A stretch of DNA of 43,853 nucleotides from positions 1-43,853 of the forward strand of contig QCBL01000010.1 in NCBI GenBank assembly GCA_003281625.1, given 5' to 3'. This DNA comes from Prochlorococcus sp. AG-347-I04. Lineage in GTDB: Bacteria > Cyanobacteriota > Cyanobacteriia > PCC-6307 > Cyanobiaceae. Under the pieces are notes generated by a model that was given only the letters and a program-made list of their open reading frames with translations, was not told where the DNA came from and ran no database searches. Both the position numbers and the translations under genes were made by a program. Each line of letters begins with the position of its first letter. Position 1 is the stretch's first letter. This document shows, in pieces, positions 39,324-43,853 of this stretch.

Positions 39324-40169
39324 ATGCGTAGAAGCTTACGAGATTCAATAGTTGGTTTTTCCCTGTTAGGAGGAATCTTAATATTTACATCTTTTTCTTT
39401 TTGGCTAAGAGGAGTAAGAGTATCTTCAAAAAACTGGTACCTCTTTGCTGAATTCAATAACGCAAGCGGTTTATCAAAAAAATCTCCAGTTACTTATAGA
39501 GGAATATTAGTTGGATCGATAGAAGATATCTTGTTCACGAATGAATCAATTAAAGCAAAAATAGTTTTAAATAATCCTGAAATTATTCTTCCAAGGCCAG
39601 CATTTGCAAGGGTAGTTACAAATTCTTTCCTTGGAGGAGATGTACAAGTTGCATTAGAAACTAGTGACAAGACAATTCCTAAAAACATTGCAAAACCTAT
39701 ATCCGAGAAATGCGATGCCAAATTAATTATTTGTCAGGGAGATACTATCACTGGTAAACAACTTTCAAGTCTCTCAAATATAACTAATAGAATAAGTCAA
39801 CTTTTAAAAGACACAAATCAAGAAAACTTAATTGAAAACATCGTTAACTCAATTGACCAATTTGACAGAACGCAAGAAAATCTTGATGAACTAATTTATT
39901 TATCTAAACAAGAACTTCAAAGAGTTGAACCTCTAATAAAAGAAATTACAATTGCTGCGAATCATTTAAATAGCATTTTGTCTACTATTGATGACAAAGA
40001 AACCCTTAATGACATTAAATTGACAATCAATGCTGCTAGATCTATCTCAACCAAAATAGATGATATGAGCGATGATTTTGAAAAATTAACTCAAGATAAA
40101 GAATTAACTAAATCTATAAGAGATTTAACGATTGGACTTTCAAAATTCCTCAACGAAATTTATCCATAA
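39324..40169 (+). CDS. MCE-domain lipid-transport protein, MlaD/TGD2-like
   Basis: MCE proteins form rings that carry lipids between membranes. The 281-residue product has one N-terminal membrane helix (about 8-28) and an MCE domain (about 36-115: YLFAEFNNASGLSKKSPVTY, RGILVGSIEDI, ILPRPAFARVVTNSFLGGDV). A long helical C-terminal half (about 155-281) is likely coiled coil. By analogy with chloroplast TGD2 and bacterial MlaD, it should sit in the inner envelope with its MCE ring in the periplasm. It follows the ATPase gene by 5 bases and is convergent with chlD, 7 bases apart. Confidence 0.88.
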   Translation: MRRSLRDSIVGFSLLGGILIFTSFSFWLRGVRVSSKNWYLFAEFNNASGLSKKSPVTYRGILVGSIEDILFTNESIKAKIVLNNPEIILPRPAFARVVTNSFLGGDVQVALETSDKTIPKNIAKPISEKCDAKLIICQGDTITGKQLSSLSNITNRISQLLKDTNQENLIENIVNSIDQFDRTQENLDELIYLSKQELQRVEPLIKEITIAANHLNSILSTIDDKETLNDIKLTINAARSISTKIDDMSDDFEKLTQDKELTKSIRDLTIGLSKFLNEIYP

Positions 40170-40176
40170 GAAATAT

Positions 40177-42309
40177 TTAGAATTCATTGATAGCATTTAA
40201 AGCCATAGCTGCGATTGCTTTATCTGTAGCTTTTGGCAGTTGGACGTATTTCCCTTGAGCAGCCTCTGCTAATTCTTTGCCAAATCCACTTGCTATAAAT
40301 TTTCTCTCTGTATCAATTACTAAGAGTTTTATACCAAGCATGGGATATTTCGCAGCGATATCTAGTACCTCCTGTTTTAAATTGACATTTTCATTTTCGT
40401 TATCTTTTCCCTCAACCTCATTTTGTCCTAGAGATAATCCTAGTGGTACATTTCCTCGGCCATCAGTGATCCCCACAACAATAACTTGACCTATATCTCC
40501 TGTTGAAAGAGCATTTTTTGCTACTTTTGCTGATTGTGTGAGTCCATGTGCCAAAGGGGATCCTCCACCACAAGGCATTGTTTCCAACCTTCTTTTTGCA
40601 GCAGTTATTGATCTTGTTGGAGGCAAAAGCACTTCGGCCTGATTACCTCTAAAAGGAATAAGAGCTACTTCATCTCTGTTCTCATATGCCTCTGTTAAAA
40701 GTCTTATTACAGCACCTTTGGCACTTTGCATTCTATTTAAAGCCATTGAGCCACTAGCATCAACCAGAAAAATTACTAAAGCCCCTGCCTTTTTTTGAAG
40801 AAGCTTTGCCCTAAAATCATTTTCTTCAATAACTATTGATTTATTAGGGTTCCTTAATCTTCTCGATTTTTGATAAGGAGCAGCAGCTCGAAGGGTAGCA
40901 TCTACAGCAATTCTTTTTACTTTACCTCTTGGAATAATAGGTTTTACATATCTTCCTCTACTGTCACTAAATATGACTGATCTACTCCCACTATTCCCTG
41001 TTTTAGCTTTAGCTGAAGAAAAAAGGAGTAAATCAGGATCAACCATGCATGCCTCAGGGTCTAATATGAATTCTTCAGGTATTTCAGGAGTAGATTCTTC
41101 TTCTCCATCAGAATTATCTTCTTCTTGTTCTTGGTCTTGCTCATTATCATTTTCACTAGTCTCAGGTTCAGACTCTTCATTGTTTGATTGAGGTGGGGGA
41201 GGGGGACTCTGATCCTCTGGAGGGGGTGGTTGAATATCATCATCTTCTGGAGTTTGCATTGCTCTTGGAAGAATAACTAACCTAACTGCGACTTTTAGAT
41301 CTTCAGAATTTACATTCTCATCTCCTCGAAGAGCTGCATTAGCCTTTGCTACTTTTACTGCAAATAATTCTGATCTATGCCCTTCTACTCCTCCTCTAAG
41401 AGCTTCATTCACTAAATAGGTTATCTGCTCTTTTGTTATCTTGACATCCTTTAACCATTGCCTTGCTAAGATTAATTGAGTAGATAAATTATCAGATTCT
41501 TCCGACCATTTCTCTGAAAATTTAATATTATTCTCTGCATGTGATAAAACAGATTTTGTAATCTCAACTCTTTGAGCATAATCAATAGATTGATTTGCAG
41601 AAAGCACAATCGCAAAACGATCTAAAACATGATCTCTTAAAGCACCTTCTTCAGGATTATAAGTTGCTATTAAAAGTGACTTACAAGGATGAGAAAGGCT
41701 TAAACCATCTCTTTCAATATTATTTTTCTCTCTTCCTGTAGCTTCAAGGATTAAATTTACGATACCATCATCCAATAAATTTATATCATCTACATAAAGA
41801 ACACCTCTATGAGCCTCTGCCAAAATTCCAGGCTGAAAAACTTGTTCCCCCGTACTTAATGAGGCAGCGACGTCAATTGATCCAACAAGTCTGTCTTCAG
41901 TTATGCCAATAGGAACTTGAATAAATGGAGCCTCTCTTACTTTTTTCGGAATTTCTTCATTGTGATTCAAATAATCACTTCCAATTATCTCCTCCAATAA
42001 TTTATTAGTACTAATATCCCATTCCTCTGGTTTATCAGGATCTAGGTTCCTACCAATAGGTCTTAGTGTAGTTACATTATTTTTCTCAGTAAGCTTTTCC
42101 AGTATTAATTCATTATCTAATACCTCTATAGGAGGAAGTAAAGTATGTAAACCCCTTGCTAAAACTGACTTACCAGTACCTCTCCCTCCACCAATAATTA
42201 CTCCCCCTAAACTTGGATCAACTGCTGCCAAAAGTAAAGATAATTTCAATAAGTTATGACCTGTAATTGCGGCCAAAGGGAAAGCTCTAAAAGAATCCTG
42301 TGACTTCAT
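40177..42309 (-). CDS. chlD: Magnesium chelatase subunit D (ChlD)
   Basis: ChlD works with ChlI and ChlH to insert magnesium into protoporphyrin IX, the first committed step of chlorophyll synthesis. The 710-residue product has an AAA+ domain (GGGRGTGKS near residue 40; [12 protein letters not shown]). It then has a Pro-rich and very acidic linker (about 360-410), and a von Willebrand A domain with MIDAS sequence [13 protein letters not shown] and [11 protein letters not shown] use ATG at 42309, eight residues before the conserved FPLAAITG; a GTG at 42357 would add 16 residues. It is convergent with the mlaD-like gene and divergent from folK. Confidence 0.95.
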   Translation of the reverse strand: MKSQDSFRAFPLAAITGHNLLKLSLLLAAVDPSLGGVIIGGGRGTGKSVLARGLHTLLPPIEVLDNELILEKLTEKNNVTTLRPIGRNLDPDKPEEWDISTNKLLEEIIGSDYLNHNEEIPKKVREAPFIQVPIGITEDRLVGSIDVAASLSTGEQVFQPGILAEAHRGVLYVDDINLLDDGIVNLILEATGREKNNIERDGLSLSHPCKSLLIATYNPEEGALRDHVLDRFAIVLSANQSIDYAQRVEITKSVLSHAENNIKFSEKWSEESDNLSTQLILARQWLKDVKITKEQITYLVNEALRGGVEGHRSELFAVKVAKANAALRGDENVNSEDLKVAVRLVILPRAMQTPEDDDIQPPPPEDQSPPPPPQSNNEESEPETSENDNEQDQEQEEDNSDGEEESTPEIPEEFILDPEACMVDPDLLLFSSAKAKTGNSGSRSVIFSDSRGRYVKPIIPRGKVKRIAVDATLRAAAPYQKSRRLRNPNKSIVIEENDFRAKLLQKKAGALVIFLVDASGSMALNRMQSAKGAVIRLLTEAYENRDEVALIPFRGNQAEVLLPPTRSITAAKRRLETMPCGGGSPLAHGLTQSAKVAKNALSTGDIGQVIVVGITDGRGNVPLGLSLGQNEVEGKDNENENVNLKQEVLDIAAKYPMLGIKLLVIDTERKFIASGFGKELAEAAQGKYVQLPKATDKAIAAMALNAINEF

Positions 42310-42405
42310 TAAATCTTTTATTTCTCCTTTTTCTGTTAACTCGTGGTTCAAAATCACTTTAAAAGTGCCTGATATAGAATTTATCCAATAACTTTGTTTT
42401 TTGTA

Positions 42406-42972
42406 GTGGAATTATCAAATCTTAATATCAAAAATGGACTATGTATATCCCTCGGAGCAAATATTGATAGTAAATTCGGAAGCCCTCTTGAGTCACTATT
42501 AATTTGCAAACCAAAAATAGAGGAAATAATAAATGAGTGGGGAGATAGTTCCAACGAAAAAAAGGAAGAGAAAAGCAAATTTCATGCAAACTTTTTTTGG
42601 TCTTCAATTTATGAGACATTACCTCATGGTGTTGATAATGAACAGCCAAATTATTTAAATACTCTATTACTTATAAAAAGTAATACTTTCCCTAAACCAT
42701 CAAATAAAAACGCGAAATTACTTTTAAAAGAGCTAAAAAAGTTAGAGAGATCTTTCGGACGAAAAGAGACGCCAAAGGATAAAAAATGGCTATCAAGATG
42801 TCTCGATTTAGATATTCTTTGGTGGGAAGATTTTCGTACGGTTGACGAGGAATTAACATTACCTCACCCTAGATTCATGAATCGGAATTTCGTTATTACA
42901 CCACTTTCTGAAATCTTAAGTAGAAGCCAAAAAATCACAAAGTTTGATGAACCAAAATGGGCTATTAATTGA
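42406..42972 (+). CDS. folK: 2-amino-4-hydroxy-6-hydroxymethyldihydropteridine pyrophosphokinase (FolK)
   Basis: FolK transfers pyrophosphate from ATP to the pterin in folate synthesis. The 188-residue product begins with [19 protein letters not shown], the HPPK N-terminus, followed by [30 protein letters not shown] and the diagnostic [15 protein letters not shown] and [18 protein letters not shown]. The start is uncertain: GTG at 42406 gives MELSNLN, and a TTG at 42394 adds four residues. It is divergent from chlD, and a Nudix gene follows after 47 bases. Confidence 0.9.
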   Translation: MELSNLNIKNGLCISLGANIDSKFGSPLESLLICKPKIEEIINEWGDSSNEKKEEKSKFHANFFWSSIYETLPHGVDNEQPNYLNTLLLIKSNTFPKPSNKNAKLLLKELKKLERSFGRKETPKDKKWLSRCLDLDILWWEDFRTVDEELTLPHPRFMNRNFVITPLSEILSRSQKITKFDEPKWAIN

Positions 42973-43019
42973 TTTACAAAACCAAAAAATAACTGTTAGG
43001 CTGTTTTTATTTAAGATTC

Positions 43020-43583
43020 ATGGACAACATAAACTTTTTAAAAAGATCCATTTTTAAAGAAAAAATATCTGAGTTAAAGTCAAAAAAATTTAGTTTCGAA
43101 ATAAATAGAATTGAGCTTCCCAATGGACACGAAGGCCAATATGGATACATTAAGCATCCTGGGGCAGCATTAGCTGTACCTATTACAAAAGACAATAAAG
43201 TTATCATTCTTCGGCAATATAGGTTTGCTGTTTCAAGGTATTTATTAGAATTTCCAGCTGGCACATTAGAAATAGGTGAAACACCTATTAATTCAATAAA
43301 AAGAGAAATACAAGAAGAAACTGGATTTAGTGCAAACAAATGGGATGAGCTAGGAACTCTTGTCCCTGCACCTGGTTATGCAGATGAAGAAATTTATTTA
43401 TTTTTAGCACGTGATTTGAGCAAACTAAATTTCGAGGTTAAAGGAGATTTAGATGAAGATATAGAAGTATTAATTTTAGATCCGAACGAACTAGATAATC
43501 TTATTTCTAGTGGGGATGAGATTCTTGACGCAAAAACTGTGACAGCTTGGTTTAGAGCTAAACAATTTTTAGATAAATTATGA
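43020..43583 (+). CDS. Nudix hydrolase, ADP-ribose pyrophosphatase-like
   Basis: The 187-residue product carries a full Nudix box at residues 81-103: Gly81, Glu87, Arg95-Glu96, Glu99-Glu100 and Gly102 (within GTLEIGETPINSIKRE and IQEETGF). The preceding VIILRQYRFAVSRYLLEFPA run and following LVPAPGYADEEIYLFLA are typical of the ADP-ribose pyrophosphatase subfamily, where the Pro about 15 residues after the box is diagnostic. ADP-ribose is the likely but unproven substrate. Its TGA overlaps the ATG of the downstream photolyase gene (ATGA), implying translational coupling. Confidence 0.88.
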   Translation: MDNINFLKRSIFKEKISELKSKKFSFEINRIELPNGHEGQYGYIKHPGAALAVPITKDNKVIILRQYRFAVSRYLLEFPAGTLEIGETPINSIKREIQEETGFSANKWDELGTLVPAPGYADEEIYLFLARDLSKLNFEVKGDLDEDIEVLILDPNELDNLISSGDEILDAKTVTAWFRAKQFLDKL

Positions 43584-43853
43584 ATAAGCCTAGAATACTT
43601 TTTTGGCATAGAAAGGATTTAAGAATATTTGACAATCAAGCTTTAATCAAAGCATTTTCATTATCGAATGCTATTACTTCAACTTACATATTTGATAAAA
43701 ATTACCCGCACGATTTCAATGCAAGTTCAAGAGCTTGGTTTCTAGGAAATTCGCTTCAAGAATTAGGAAATAATTGGAAAAAAATGGGTAGTAGATTAAT
43801 CATGGAAGAAGGAGATCCGGTATTAATAATTCCTCAATTAGCAAAGATAATAG
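43580..43853 (+). CDS. phrB: Deoxyribodipyrimidine photolyase, N-terminal part (runs off the window)
   Basis: The first 91 residues are present. The opening MNKPRILFWHRKDLRIFDNQ is the classic photolyase/cryptochrome N-terminus (W-x-R-x-D-L-R-x-x-D-N). SRAWFLGNSLQELGNNWKKM and LIMEEGDPVLIIPQL follow, as in the antenna-binding alpha/beta domain. DNA photolyases repair UV pyrimidine dimers using light, a sensible function in a high-light phototroph. It overlaps the Nudix gene by 4 bases. The FAD-binding domain lies beyond the edge, so photolyase versus cryptochrome cannot be settled here. Confidence 0.88.
   Translation, partial: MNKPRILFWHRKDLRIFDNQALIKAFSLSNAITSTYIFDKNYPHDFNASSRAWFLGNSLQELGNNWKKMGSRLIMEEGDPVLIIPQLAKII

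Overview
The window is a core chromosomal stretch of a marine picocyanobacterium, almost certainly a high-light-adapted Prochlorococcus. Protein-coding DNA is very AT-rich, genes are tightly packed, and small photosystem genes (psaE, psbB, psbT, psbM, psbEFLJ, petB, petD, ndhCKJ, chlD) lie among housekeeping genes. The strongest clade marker is a shortened, partly degenerate phycoerythrin beta gene (cpeB) next to its lyase cpeS, with no alpha subunit or rod genes beside it. I saw no insertion sequence, integrase, CRISPR array, phage module or toxin system. I did not find a wholly new system; the interest lies in small overlooked genes, relict phycoerythrin, rRNA-processing structures and unusual gene arrangements.

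Layout. 1-1388 (+): the end of an unrecognised gene, psaE, then mutM. 1389-7122: one rRNA operon on the minus strand (16S, tRNA-Ile, tRNA-Ala, 23S, 5S) with a leader of about 500 bases; complementary arms flanking 16S and 23S mark processing stems. 7123-9736: a GH100 invertase converging on petB-petD. 9808-14334 (+): ctpA (D1 protease), an HD-domain hydrolase, and minC-minD-minE. tRNA-Thr follows. 14483-16757 (-): ferredoxin, psbM, prmC, tsaC and a 55-residue membrane protein. 16980-23190 (+): psbB-psbT, nrdR, rpsA, metK, a sugar kinase and tRNA-Phe.

23276-25796: a secreted protein (-), a VTT/DedA-type membrane protein (+), a 59-residue unknown, cpeS (+) and cpeB (-). 25974-29864 (+): a 68-residue unknown, a UvrD/PcrA helicase, and a tRNA nucleotidyltransferase-like gene. 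29865-32036 (-): selD fused to an NDH-2-like oxidoreductase, divergent by only 10 bases from mtnP (+). 32985-35309 (-): rubA, ycf48, psbE, psbF, psbL, psbJ, a photosystem II assembly block. 35386-37017 (+): ndhC-ndhK-ndhJ. Then a YvcK-like gene (-), an MlaF/MlaD-type lipid-transport pair (+), chlD (-), and folK, a Nudix hydrolase and the start of a photolyase gene (+), which runs off the end.

Functionally the window combines photosystem II assembly and repair (CP47, PsbT, PsbM, PsbEFLJ, Ycf48, rubredoxin, CtpA), electron flow (cytochrome b6f, NDH-1, PsaE, ferredoxin), chlorophyll synthesis (ChlD), division-site selection (Min) and the translation apparatus. Several photosynthesis genes sit directly against nucleic-acid or translation genes (psaE-mutM, psbM-prmC-tsaC). 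Many starts appear to be GTG or TTG. All family assignments were made by reading the translations; no database search was run.
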